The notes under the pieces are model-generated. The model did no database searches, was not told where the DNA came from, and saw nothing but the letters and a program-made list of their open reading frames with translations. From assembly GCA_900239685.1 (NCBI GenBank), contig OENT01000270.1, forward strand, positions 63,452-127,451: 64,000 nucleotides of DNA, given 5' to 3'. The DNA is from Rotaria macrura. Its lineage: Eukaryota > Rotifera > Eurotatoria > Philodinida > Philodinidae. This document shows positions 1 to 11,006 of the stretch, in pieces. Every line of letters begins with the position of its first letter. Position 1 is the stretch's first letter. A program made the translations under genes and the position numbers.

Positions 1-1678
1 CATTTATTAGCAGATAAAGTCGCGTATGGTAAAAGTATATCGGTCTGATCGTTGTGAAAAAAACCTTTTACGAAAAGTATCGTTCTATTTCTGTTTGATT
101 ATTCATTCTAACTTCTATCATTACTCTTGTTAATGTATTGTCTCTCTCATTCCATGATCAATATTTTCTGCTTCATGTCTAATTGTTTTCTCTCTAATTT
201 CAGTATGTGTTCTACTATAGTGAGAGAGACAGAGAACTTGTGACTCGCAGAAGTCAAATTAAATAACAATCTGCTGAAATCGGCACTAGTTCCGTCAAAC
301 TTTCTGCAGAGAGATCTTTTCTCACTTGGAAAGACATTAGTAATAATACACACTACTGATATTGCGATGAAACCAAAAATCGTCTCTCAGAAGTACTAGA
401 GGCCAAGTCATTGTATACTTGAATTAGTTTGAGGGTTTTTCGCCCATTATTCTTGTATTCATAGACTGCTTCTACTAAGGGCACAGCAGCATTTTAAAAC
501 TCAATAATGTACTTGCAGGTTCGGGTCGATCTTCAACTAATTTGTCTTTATTTTTATTGTTGGGCAGTCCGATTCGAAATAATCCGTCTTTCTTTTGATT
601 TCCTTCCTTTTCGTAACGCGCCCCCTCCTCACTATGGGGCCTCGATATGCGAAGTTGACATTTTTCCAACAACCAAATCAATGTTCAACATCTGACACTT
701 TCTACTACTCAGAGATTTTATAGTCAAATAAGACTCTAGTATTATTCACAATATTGATGACAAACAAGTAGTCTGCAGCAGGTAGCAGAATCTTCGAAAG
801 ATAATATGTCCTATGAAATAGTGTTGGTTTAATTGATAGGATAGTCAACAACAACTTGAGATATTAAAGAGAAATATACCATAGAAGAATTATGATTGAT
901 AAGCATGGAAGACATTGTTCATTCAATCTTATATCTTGAATGTCGAGATTTTTTCAAACTACTTGACATCGCAGAGAAAATCAAACTTCAGTTAACACAA
1001 TTTACTGAGCCGGTATTTCTTTTAGTTGTGTTCAACGTGTTTCTCTTTAATTTTTCTCCGTTTCAAGATAAACAAAATCAAATATTACTCTTAAGCTATG
1101 AAAGTGCGCATTGCTTATGTAGCCTAACACATGAGGCATTTTATGGACTACTCAAACAGTTTTGATGAATGCAAATCATGAAACTTCAGTAGAACACTTC
1201 AAACATTTCTTCACATTCACCTGTTTTCTTTTCTGACAACTACTCTCATGGCATTTCTCTTACTCACAATTTCACTCAATCAAATACATTTAGCTAAATG
1301 AATAGTTACAAATTTAACTCTGTGTTGGCTAATTATTATTTGTAAATTTCATTTCGTATAGGTTTGAATATTTCGAACTGAACTTCAACTCACCATGAGC
1401 ACATATTACAATTAATACATAAAAGTTATTTACCTGCAAGTATTCTTTTCATTTCTTCAACATTTAGATACAACAGAGAAACATGTTTGTGATGACTGGA
1501 AAATTTCATGGGAGACACCATAACAGAATAGTTATAAATATTTTTTTTGAATTTTTAGGCACGCTAAAGTTCCTTTCAATTCGATCTATACACGAGTATT
1601 TGTAATAAATTTCAAAGTTGATGATTCAGCAGTGGTCATGTATTCTCAATTTTTATAATTATCTTTCACATCTAGAAT
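1..1678. other. No recognisable gene
   Basis: AT-rich sequence with short open frames on both strands. None shows a coherent protein pattern, and I could not join any by GT–AG splicing. Confidence 0.6.
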
Positions 1679-3562
1679 ATGATACGTCTACGATACATTT
1701 TTATCGTTGCAATCATTATTATAATTATTCATGTGTTAATACGTGTTCCTAATTTTCGGTTTCTGACAATCGATTATCATCTGACACGTGCATATTCGAA
1801 TTGAATTTCTATGGAACGCTGCTTTATCTATAATTCAACTACACAAATACATCAATATCCTAGTTCATGGGAACAAAATGTTTCCATCGTAGATCTAGAA
1901 AATCAAACAAATTGAATTCCATTACCCAGTAACACGAAAATGATCTACTTGAGTAACCTTTTACAATCTAACTTCATTTCGTTCAAAAAATCTGAGAAGT
2001 ATTGCTTATCTTCTTGCTATTCAACAGGGTGCTCGATGTATCTATGATTTCAATGTGAACATTTCGTTTCATGATCATTATCGCCAATTAGATATTGAAT
2101 ATATCGCTTTTCGACGATAACGATCGCCTTTTATTAATATTTATCCGACATTTACAGGGAATTTGACTCAGTCAGCACCTGGTTTACAAAAACATGAACT
2201 GAGAAATATCACAGAAGATGGTTGGAGTTCAATAAGAAAAATCGATCGATATCTAGAGGCGATTCGTCCGCAGATACAACAACAAATTCTTATCTATGAT
2301 GACAACCAATCATGCTTAGTAAATCATCCACCGGCTGCCATCGAACCATTTACATTCGCACCTTTTTCAAGTGCAAATATTCGCTTTTCTTACGATGCAT
2401 TTTTGGTTTTAACTTTGCCTATATCTAAATCAGATACATGGCGAAGTTGGTGGGTACAAAGATTATTGTGGGATATTAATGGACACGTATTTTTCAATTC
2501 TGTTACGCATACCATCAACAGGAACATGACAACCAGCAATAACGAACATGAAAAACAAGAGATAGAAGTCGGAAAACGTGTTCGATTTTTAAGTAAACGG
2601 GAATCTAAAAAACAAACATTAGTTTAACGAATTGAACAACTGACAAACGATATTATAAAAGAAAATTGTTGTGATGCGAAAGAATTGCAAGTCATGAAAG
2701 ATCGGATTGAAGATTTAAAACACATTAAATATATATTTCCAACAGTCAAACTTGGAATGCCACAATCAGTAAGACATCTCATTTCAAGTTTATTGCTAGT
2801 ATTATTTCGCTTGTTGAATTTTTAGACTTCATTGGGGGCACCTCGTCGTCGTCGTCGTCGTATAGCAGTTTGTCTTACTGTTCTTATTGAATATATTGAG
2901 CAAGCTTGGAAACCAACAGCGAATGACATTCAAACACATTTGACAGATGACATGGACGTATTCACTTATTTCTCATCTACTGAGCCAATCATTGAGCAAT
3001 TACCAACTGTTCCTTTACATAATCGTATTATTGAAGCATTGCGTTCTTCACATTTTACAGTGAAATTTTTATTTGACAATATTCCAAAACTTGATCCTCA
3101 TTTTCCACCAAATTGCATTAGTGATGCTAGTGTTGATCGACCTTGATTTAAAATTCCACGATATTATCAACAGTTATTCGGATTGAGTAATTGTTTTTCT
3201 CTTGCTTCGTGATTACAAAACAAAAATAATATAAAATATGATATTATGGTACGATCAAGAGATGATATGGAATTTCTCCGAATACCATCAACTTTTGATC
3301 GACAAGCACCATATGATATTAATACTACACTAGTCATGCCACCTAATCGTTATGCTTTAAAAGTAGACGATGGTGTTGCTGTTGGTCCAGTGGATGCAGT
3401 CGAGGTGTATATGAATCGGTATTATTCATTTCGTAAATGTCTAACACGTGATTTACATCCTAAACGTTACCTTTACTTCTATTTAAATTATCGACAAGTA
3501 AAATGATCATTGATCAAAACACAGTTGTAGAACATATTCCACATTCACCGAAACATTGCCAC
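1679..3562 (+). pseudogene. STELLO/DUF288-like glycosyltransferase pseudogene
   Basis: Reading starts at ATG 1679 with a basic residue pair and an Ile-rich membrane segment, a type II signal anchor. It continues through blocks typical of the STELLO/DUF288 family: a 'YLLAIQQGA..IYD' block near 2007–2050, 'APFSSANIRFSYDAF' near 2358–2405, and 'WRSWWVQRLLWDINGHV' near 2440–2490. After a GT–AG intron (2769–2825, frame kept) comes a second glycosyltransferase-like domain (Arg-run, 'IEYIEQAWKPT', 'DDMDVFTYFSS', 'RSRDDMEFLRIPSTFDR'). The frame is broken by stops at 1802, 1913, 2118, 2625, 3144 and 3210 and by frame changes near 1985, around 3205–3220 and near 3500. After the last change it runs on to TAA at 3560–3562. 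Family members are Golgi or secretory glycosyltransferases. The multiple lesions with still-readable domains point to a recently dead copy. Family assignment is from memory of the motifs. Confidence 0.6.
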
Positions 3563-3897
3563 TAATACTAATTAGTGCTCTATGTCAATACTATCGACAA
3601 ACGCAATTTTCTTCGAATATTCATGAAAATCTATCAAAATTGTTATTTTTGTGTATTATACAATAGAATAGAATTACTTATTTACATTGAATTCCTTGTA
3701 TGCGTTATTAGACTCGTATTGTGATAAGTTTTTCGTGATAATTAACCTTATTTACAATACAACATGAATAATTGCTTATGTGCTGATTTTCATCGATATT
3801 GTAAAATTTTTTTTCAATTTTTTTTCTTTATAAATAACTCATTAAATCAATGACTACTTCAATATAATAAGTTCGTGTCTGTTCAAGCATTTTATTA

Positions 3898-4026
3898 TTA
3901 TTGTTGTTGTTGATGTTGATGATCAAGTTTGATGGCACCGCCTAGCCGTAGTGCTGCTCGTCGCTCGTGCATCTGAGTTTCAATATCATATGGATATTTA
4001 TGTGCTACATCATCATCGGCATCGTA
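3898..4026 (-). CDS. Possible isolated terminal exon (42 residues)
   Basis: On the minus strand an AG acceptor is followed by an open frame of 42 codons. It starts YDADDDVAHKYPYDIETQ and goes on through HERRAALRLGGAIKL to a His/Gln-rich tail and tandem TAA stops. The residue pattern looks like a conserved protein C-terminus, not chance, but I do not recognise it. I see no upstream exons before 4.3 kb, so it may be a stranded remnant. Confidence 0.35.
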   Translation of the reverse strand, partial: YDADDDVAHKYPYDIETQMHERRAALRLGGAIKLDHQHQQQQ

Positions 4027-4250
4027 CTATCAACCATATTTTCCATTGCCTATTTCAGTTTAGAAGTGTTCTAATTTTCATTCAAATTGAAATTTATGGA
4101 AGTTTTTCAACTTTATGAACCAATCTAGATAGTTTATTTTGCTATCGATGCCCGCTGTTCATGTTCACAGTCACAAGGACGCATATCAGTAAGGAGAGAG
4201 AGATATTACATGTTAAGGGTATATCGTTGTTCATGAATTACAGCTTTTCT

Positions 4251-4266
4251 CCCCCCCCCCCCCCCC
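4251..4266. repeat. Poly-C run (16 C)
   Basis: An uninterrupted run of 16 cytosines, striking in this AT-rich sequence. It could be a slippage site or an assembly artefact. Confidence 0.9.
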
Positions 4267-4358
4267 ACAATACGTATATTTCTTTCATCCACATGTACTT
4301 GAGACTCTTTGTAGTCTTAACAAAACAGTTTGTATTTAAAATTAAACCTTTTGGATCT

Positions 4359-4441
4359 CCCAGGTCAAACTCACCCCATCGGATCCGATAATTTTCCACT
4401 AGGATCCAACAGGATCCGACTTTCGGATTGTTCGTCCTGGG
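4359..4441. mobile_element. 83-bp CCCAGG-ended micro-element
   Basis: It begins CCCAGGTCAAAC and ends GTTCGTCCTGGG, whose reverse complement is CCCAGGACGAAC. This gives imperfect 12-bp terminal inverted repeats. Both flanks carry CT, consistent with a 2-bp target duplication. The interior has repeated GGATCC motifs. Its ends match the larger palindromic elements at 6488 and 12507, so I treat it as a deleted family member. Confidence 0.45.
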
Positions 4442-5420
4442 CTGTTTTATGTATCATAAAACGTGATTCAGAAAAACTTTGCTTCAACTTTTGGTAAGTT
4501 TCAACATATTCTTCACATCATGTTTCTATTAGTAGGATATTCTATTTCATCAGTGTCTTTATAAAATTCGCTCTCGTATTTGTATATTCTAATTCGTTTT
4601 GCCTGATCTGATCTCCATTTAGAATCCAATGAGCGTTGCATTTTCTTGGGTCGGATTCGACCTATGGTACCTATATTTTCGAAAAATCATATAATTTGTC
4701 CTATTTTTCGATTGTTTTTCTTATTTTACCTATTTATTTAATATGAAAAAAGACTAGAAAAGTCCTTGAAACACCAAAATTTCAATCGTAATTTTTATTC
4801 TTCAAACAAATTGATTGCATATGCTTAATAATCTTTCTTCTTTTTACGAACACTCGATAGCTCCACTTATAATAAATACAATCGTCAATTTTGTTTCTCA
4901 TACTGAACAGACGAAACCAAAGGTAACTGACTACTAAGTAACCAATATTCATATAAAGACAATATTTAGTGTACATGTTTGTATGCCTTTTTAAAAGTTT
5001 TATTGCTGTCTCCTATACGTACGCACACGGATCTGCATGTAGACATTAATGGAGCATATGCGAATATGCCTATACGTCTCATATCTTAGTTTCCACATTA
5101 GCAAAAATGTTAGTTTCTTAAATTGTTTTTCTCACCTAAATTATTGTAGATTATATGAAAAAAATACTAACAGAACATCGTCTTTCATTCTAGAATTCAA
5201 ATACCAAAAAAGGATGAGGGGCATAAAAGGTAAAATCGGTCCACTATTATTTTTCCTCATGAACTCTTTTTAATTTTATATAAGAGGAAATAAAATGCGC
5301 GGGCAAGTATTTTGATACTAAATTTATGAGGTTTTGATCTAATTTCGAAGTCTAAAAGCTATAAACGAAATAGCTCGTTTTTTATCAGTAATTGAATAAT
5401 TGATCCTTGCGCAGTGGATT
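4442..5420. other. No recognisable gene
   Basis: AT-rich DNA with short open frames on both strands and no domain pattern. GGATCC/GGATTC-type motifs continue to about 4.67 kb. Confidence 0.55.
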
Positions 5421-5618
5421 TAGGGATGCACTGGTAAGAAAACGGTGAAGCCGGTAAGAATACGAAAAACCTACGGTGAAGGCCGGTGCATTAGCATGGC
5501 TGGATTATGTTAACAGAGAGTCATCTGAATAATATAAGAAACCTGTTTTCACCGTAGGTTTTTCATCAGCTTACCGGCTTTCACCGATCTTAACGATATG
5601 CTTGAAAGTGCATCCCTA
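5421..5618. mobile_element. hAT-like MITE, 198 bp
   Basis: Terminal inverted repeats begin TAGGGATGCAC at the left and end GTGCATCCCTA at the right. The interior is an imperfect palindrome (CGGTGAAGCCGGTAAG on the left, CTTACCGGCTTTCACCG on the right). The flanks AGTGGATT and AGTTGATT are an 8-bp target duplication with one mismatch. That length and the terminal sequence fit non-autonomous hAT elements. There is no coding capacity. Confidence 0.75.
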
Positions 5619-6487
5619 AGTTGATTCAACTCCATAATAGATTTATAAGACTAAATTAGTTTAATTATGAATCTGATAGCTCTTGGATAGTGCTTCAATT
5701 CTATTTATAAATCATTCATTGATTATTTAGTTCCATGAGATAAAGATCAAATGCATTAAAAAGTACTATTAGTTTATGTCGAATATTTGCCATTTATCCT
5801 AATCCTTCAACAAATCTTTTAATTGAACTGTTGATGGTATTTGAACCAAACCTTTCTAGTGACAGAAAAACATGACATAAACATCTTCCAACAAAAGTTT
5901 AGTTTGCATTATAATTCGATTCAGGAAAAGTCTCAAAACAGAAAATTTAGAAAAATTGTATTTCTGATTAGCAGTATCTCATTCAAAATAATCCTATATA
6001 TTCGTCATTTTACCTATATTTTAAGACCAATACTTCATTTAAGCCCCGTTTTTTTCTGAAATAAATCAATCCATGCAAGCTGCTTCGGATATTTAGATTC
6101 CACATTTTTAAGTGAATCCCAAATACTTGGAAGAGAAGACAGGGATTACATTCATGAAATCATTTTCCATATCATACTCATTTATTAATAATATCTGTAA
6201 CAAATATTTTTTTCAATATACGATGAATTATTCGTAAATGTTTCATTCAATAAATGTAGACTGATTTCGTACCCAAATTTAACAGCACCGATTTTAAGTT
6301 CAAGCACCCGTAAAAGTTTAACGAATTTTCAAGTTTCACTTTTCGTCTACTTAAGATGATACTTAGCTAAATTAAAAATGAAATCTTCATTTGATTATGA
6401 ATACTATCTCCCAACTTACACTGTTTTCAGTGAAATAAGTACAACTTGCATTGTTTCTTTTTCTTTGATCATTCAAATAAGTATACA
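5619..6487. other. No recognisable gene
   Basis: AT-rich spacer between two mobile elements. The open frame near 5841–6059 has no domain pattern. Confidence 0.55.
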
Positions 6488-6884
6488 CCCAGGTCGAACA
6501 AGCACGGTGGTAAACGACCGTATACGGAGAAATAGGGCAAAATACATGGTCCAGTATTACGATTGTATATCTCCGTGTCGTATACAGGGGAATACGACGA
6601 TATACGGAGAGAAAAACGATCGTTTACGGTCCTCGTATACAAAATCCGTAAACGGCTTCCGTTTTCCACCGTATTTCTCCGTATACGATACGGCGATATA
6701 CGACCGTAATACTGGACCATGTAAAACGCTAAAATACGACCGTAATACTGGACCATGTAAAACGCTAAAATACGACCGTAATACTGGACCATGTAAAACG
6801 CTAAAATACGACCGTTTACGATCGTGTGGGGAGCATATACGGTCGTTTACAGCCGTATACGAAGTCCGTAATCGTCGACGTGGG
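6488..6884. mobile_element. Palindromic CCCAGGTC element, copy 1
   Basis: 397 bp with ends CCCAGGTCGA at the left and, reverse-complemented, CCCACGTCGA at the right. CA lies on both flanks. The whole element folds back on itself and is saturated with CGTATACGG, CCGTATAC and ATACGACCGT words. It is clearly homologous to 12507–12818. Open frames exist on both strands only because the palindrome lacks stops; I see no transposase. Confidence 0.75.
6699..6806. repeat. 36-bp unit in three perfect tandem copies
   Basis: The unit starts TACGACCGTAATACTGGACC and ends ATGTAAAACGCTAAAA. It is repeated three times without a mismatch inside the right arm of the palindromic element. Its core is the reverse complement of left-arm sequence near 6541–6570. 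The sister copy at 12507 has no triplication. Confidence 0.9.
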
Positions 6885-7176
6885 CACTTGATCGAAGAGC
6901 AAGTATTAATTTATGAACAGCAACTAACTTGCATATCTTAAATATGTATACATGAAACTTTTTTCTAGAATAAGCTGTATAAAATAATGTTGCCAAATTT
7001 GTTGTTGAATCCTCATTGATTGATGTTTTTGTACTTAATTTATTGCATCGTAATGGAATTAATAATCAAGAAATATTTTTTTCATCAATCTATTGTCTTT
7101 TAGAATTTTTAATTTAATAATAAAGACGAAGTTGGTCAGCACGAGTGAATTGTTGTGAACATTGGAACAATGTTGA

Positions 7177-7383
7177 ATGATTAATAATTCACCAATGGCT
7201 CAAAGTTCACTTACCCCTAAAACATGTTATGGTAATTGTTTTCCATTGATACGATGGCCACGGTCATCAATTAATGAAAAGCGTATAAAAGCACGAACAC
7301 GTAGACCAAAAGAATATACCAAGAAGATTGATAAAGATTTTTTCAAACATTCTGTTGTACCCATTCGGGTAAAGTATGATTGA
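7177..7383 (+). CDS. Unrecognised 68-residue ORF
   Basis: Open from ATG 7177. The C-terminal half is basic with Lys/Arg clusters and looks protein-like (RRPKEYTKKIDKDFFK, then VPIRVKYD). A GTAAAG site near the end could be a splice donor, so it may be one exon of a larger gene. No family recognised. Confidence 0.3.
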   Translation: MINNSPMAQSSLTPKTCYGNCFPLIRWPRSSINEKRIKARTRRPKEYTKKIDKDFFKHSVVPIRVKYD

Positions 7384-7875
7384 CCACTTATGTAATCGAA
7401 TTTCATATTGAGATTTTAATTCTTCATATTCACCATCTTGCTTCGATGTCTAAGTACGTCAATTTTAATATTATTTATTCGCTATTTCTTGAATGTAAAT
7501 TCACGTGCTTCAATATAAGTATCATGTGATAATTCCACACTAAAATTGTGAACGTTTATCTATAGTCCAATTTTCATAAATTTTCAGATAATAAGCCTTA
7601 AATTATGTATTATGTGCTTCGTACTTGTTTTCAACTTATGTTTAGTCATATCATCAATAAGGATTAATTTAATAATTATAATTAAATGATCTTTTGATTG
7701 GACATATAATTCTTCACATGCTGCACGAGTTATTTTATAGGAAAATAATTGTATCACCACCATCGCAAACAATTTCAATATAAAATATACAATTCTAAAA
7801 ACATGATTATTAGAATGATACAGAAATCAATAATAATTGCAGTTTGAATTGAAATCTCTTCTCGAGCATTCCAAT

Positions 7876-7896
7876 ACTCTAATCGATGATTAGAGT
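7876..7896. repeat. Perfect 9-bp-stem hairpin
   Basis: ACTCTAATC, then a GAT loop, then GATTAGAGT. The stem is perfect. Confidence 0.8.
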
Positions 7897-7958
7897 GCAA
7901 AACAAGCTTTCAGATAATTAGACTGATGATAAATGAAAATAAGGAGTTTCTAGGTAGG

Positions 7959-8002
7959 CCACGTTTCAAGTCAAACGATACATCGTTTGACTAAACACGT
8001 GG
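7959..8002. repeat. 44-bp near-perfect palindrome
   Basis: The inner stem AGTCAAACGAT/ATCGTTTGACT (11 bp, AC loop) is extended by CCACGT…ACGTGG arms with a small bulge. It lies about 65 bp from another hairpin. Confidence 0.8.
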
Positions 8003-8900
8003 TCGACGTAGACAGAAAATGAGGGTCTACTCCCAGAAAACAATGGGTATTATGGACGTTCTTCTTAGCGAAATGTCAACGAAATAAATATCTTTATATG
8101 AGGGGGTCTAACGGCATAATCGTCACAGATGTTTTCTTGGTGTTTATTGTTGTGTAGGAGTAGCTACTCTTTTTTTCTCTTTCTAGTTTTCCTCTCCTTT
8201 TCTCTCTTATTGTTTTGCGCTTAAATTGTGAATTCATAATAACATTACTTCTCTCTCTTCTTTTTCTTGTTCACCCAAAACATTCTACTTTATATCTCAC
8301 TTCATTTAGATATACCTTTATGCATTCTTCCAATATCATCCACTCGCCATTCAACCGCATCTACTTCAACTACTTTCTTCTCTCGTAAATCTTGCTAAAT
8401 ACTTTCTTGTCTAGTTCTTAATCTCAGCTCTTTTCTGTTCAAATTGAACATATTGCTGGGCATTCATCCGTATTCAATTCTACTTTTTCTTACTAATATT
8501 CCTCACCACAATAAATTATGGTGTCATCCAGTATTTTCGATAGTTGCAGCTCTGATCCTTATCACGTCGCAACAGAGGGGCAGGCGCTTGAGTTTTACTT
8601 CTACTGTTAATCTTTATCTGACAAGACCTGAAGATTTTCTAGTGAGCTGGTCTCAAATCTATACATTTCTGTTGATTCGATGCTCGTCCATACATTTTCT
8701 GTTCGAGCACCATTAAATACGAGTAAGAGTCACTCATACGACGCCTTTTATAACATAATCGTCACTATGTTCTGACATTTTAAATAAAAATACTCACTAA
8801 ACATATGTACAGGATTATTTACAATTCCTTTCCTACAAGTAAAATAGAAATTACAAAAGATTTGTTAGCGTAAAATAAATTTACCAACGTACTGAGTTAG
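8003..8900. other. No recognisable gene; pyrimidine-rich tract
   Basis: About 8160–8480 is strongly C/T-rich on the plus strand. No domain-bearing frame was found. Confidence 0.55.
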
Positions 8901-9416
8901 TTAGATGGTCAAACAAACTCGAGGTGCTCGATGATATCGAACACGAGGTCTATCTCGACGTCGGTTGCGACGGTATCGAATACGACGTTGAGCTGGAGCT
9001 GCATGTGTGATGTTACTCAATGTACTTCCGATTTCGACAGGTATTGGTGTTGTTGTTGTTGTTGATAAAACTATTGGTGATACGATAGTCGGTATTGCTG
9101 CTGTTATTATAGGTATGACAACAGGTGCGATATTGTTGATGTGAGTAGAAGAATTGGTTGCACACCAGCATGTGGAGATATGCTATTCTGATTTCTTTGT
9201 TTTTCCTGTGCAAGTTGTTCTTTGACCTCTTCGAGTTGTTGTTCGACCTCTTTGAGTTTCTTTTTCAGCTGAAATGTAATATTTCACTATATATTTTTCG
9301 TAGCTATTTAAAAAGACACTTACTTGTTCGTTTTCATTTTTTATTGTTTTATTTTCATTTTTTATTTCTCGAAGTTGATTTTTTATTATTTGAAGTTCGT
9401 TAAGTAGATGATTGTT
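8901..9416 (-). CDS. Coiled-coil / Arg-rich protein, 3' exons
   Basis: I can join three minus-strand exons: 9416–9324, 9268–9166 and 9100–8901 (stop at 8903–8901). Introns are 55 and 65 bp with GT–AG ends, and the frame is kept. The first two encode a charged coiled coil (NENEQ | LKKKLKEVEQQLEEVKEQL). The last encodes a Thr/Ile/Pro stretch followed by a strongly basic tail with RRIRYRRNRRRDRPRVRYHR. The middle donor (GTGTGC) is weak; without it a frameshift would be needed. The start exon was not found, though a TTTCTTTAG acceptor precedes 9416. No family recognised. Confidence 0.45.
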
Positions 9417-9607
9417 CTAAAGAAAACAAAGAAAAAATGTCATCATTATTATATTTTTAGTACGGTTTTTATTTGTGTTAAAAGAGAAAAAACTATAGGA
9501 ATTTATAAACATAAAAGACAACTAAAATCATGCATATACTAATAATATTAAAGACGCAGAAAGCATGCAATGGCTGATTCAGATAATTACATAATTATTT
9601 TTTTCTA

Positions 9608-9777
9608 TTAGTAAGAAGTTTCTCCTCTAAAGATAGTTGCTACTCCTGCATTCGTCGTATTCTCTACCACAGCGTGGTATCTGGTTTGAGCGAAGTAATC
9701 TGCAGCAAATGTCAGAGGCAGTCCGTTGCTTCTAGCACCTATAGTACGCATTCGATCAGTTGAAGCAAATATCGTTC
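9608..9777 (-). CDS. Possible terminal exon, unrecognised
   Basis: After a TAAG acceptor the minus strand is open for about 56 codons, including RMRTIGARSNGLPLTFAADY and VVENTTNAGVATIFRGE, to a TAA. It has a protein-like composition. No upstream exon could be joined, and it may belong to a gene separate from the coiled-coil exons downstream. Confidence 0.35.
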
Positions 9778-9949
9778 CTTACTGATACATATGAGCAATA
9801 CTGACACGCTGCCTCCTCTACAAAATGTCAAATCACAGCTCTGCTTTTCAGCGGAATTGACAAACATTATATCGATCTTATCAAATCTACTAAAAAGTCG
9901 ACAGTTTCCCATGTAAAATAAAATAATCAGAAAATCGATTTTAATCATA

Positions 9950-10305
9950 CGACTTTAATCAATAATTTCAGCAGTAATAATCATAGCAAAATCAGATTTT
10001 AATTGATTATTTCAATTGTTCTGATTATAATCGATTTTTAATCGACTGTTTCGTGATTTTTTCAACGAAATTTTTTACATGAGTTCCAGAACATCATGCA
10101 GGCACTATCTGTACCGGGGAAAATTTCCCTAAGAATTAGTGGTTATTAGCAGATCTTGCAGATAGTCTGCATTATTAGCCATTAACGCAGGTTATCGTTG
10201 TTCCCAAGTATTTGTCACTCGAAATCTGTGACTTCTTGTAAAAGTCGCAAGTAATCTGTAGTATTTATCAGATATCCTAGGTAGTGCATGGTTTGTCGTG
10301 ACTAG
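9950..10305. other. No recognisable gene
   Basis: Short AT-rich inverted words around AATCGATTTT. No coherent frame. Confidence 0.5.
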
Positions 10306-11006
10306 AACACAAAGACGGAAGCTTGTTTAGAAGAAAGAGCACTTTGTGGTAGACTTTGTCATCTATGGCAACGATTGAAATTCCCATTTTATGAAAACTA
10401 ATAACAGTGAACTGTGGTTTCGGTGATAGTGCTTATTTCGAAGATGGAAACGGTCTGAATTTTGAACGATTATTACTGTTTCCGTTCATTTCGTGGAAGA
10501 TCGAACCGGTTGTTCTCCTAATCCCGATCCCAATTTCATCTCTACATAGTGATTGTTAATGTAGCTAACAGTTGTAGAGAGTTTATCATGTGGTATCTGT
10601 GAAATAGCATTAGAACCTAACAGAAACAATGAATACGGTCATTTAAAAAAGGTATCACAGCCAATAAGAAGAATCAGCTAGTAGTCGATTTACCAGTCGG
10701 TCGGTTGTTAGCTAATTCCGGCTATACCCATGGTCTATTAATGATTGGAAAGTAATAACTCTGTCACTTTGGGAAGAAAAAAAACGCTTCAAATGAATTT
10801 GTCACTCGTAATTTTCCTAACTTGTGTTCGTGCTGTATTCTTCTTTTGTTTCATATTTCTCTTATAGTGATGACGTAATAGGAGATCAATATCACAATAC
10901 TAGTGTCGAACAATTCTTACTGTTGCTTGGACTGGTGACGACATCTAAAATAACTCAACAAGTGAAAATCAAATATCGTCAAAAAGCTCAAGTAGAAACT
11001 GAATAA
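10306..11006 (+). pseudogene. Frameshifted coding trace, unrecognised
   Basis: Plus-strand frames with protein-like content follow one another but do not stay in register. They run from a Cys/Leu-rich block (TEACLEERALCGRLCHLWQR), to a block with NCGFGDSAYFEDGNGLNFER, to CGICEIALEPNRNNEYGHL, then LVVDLPVGRLLANSGYTHG. The last shift is one base near 10670. The final part is intact: 10633–10751 joins 10868–11006 across a 116-bp GT–AG intron and ends at a TAA. I read this as a decaying gene whose last two exons are still joinable. Function unknown. Confidence 0.4.

Noticed and set aside
6699-6806. Three 36-bp repeats considered as a CRISPR array
   Set aside because: The units are directly abutting with no spacers, inside a transposon-like palindrome in a eukaryotic genome.
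6378-6941. 187-codon plus-strand frame (and its minus-strand counterpart)
   Set aside because: It lies mostly across the palindromic element; both strands stay open because the repeated words lack stops. The same happens at 12468–12832.
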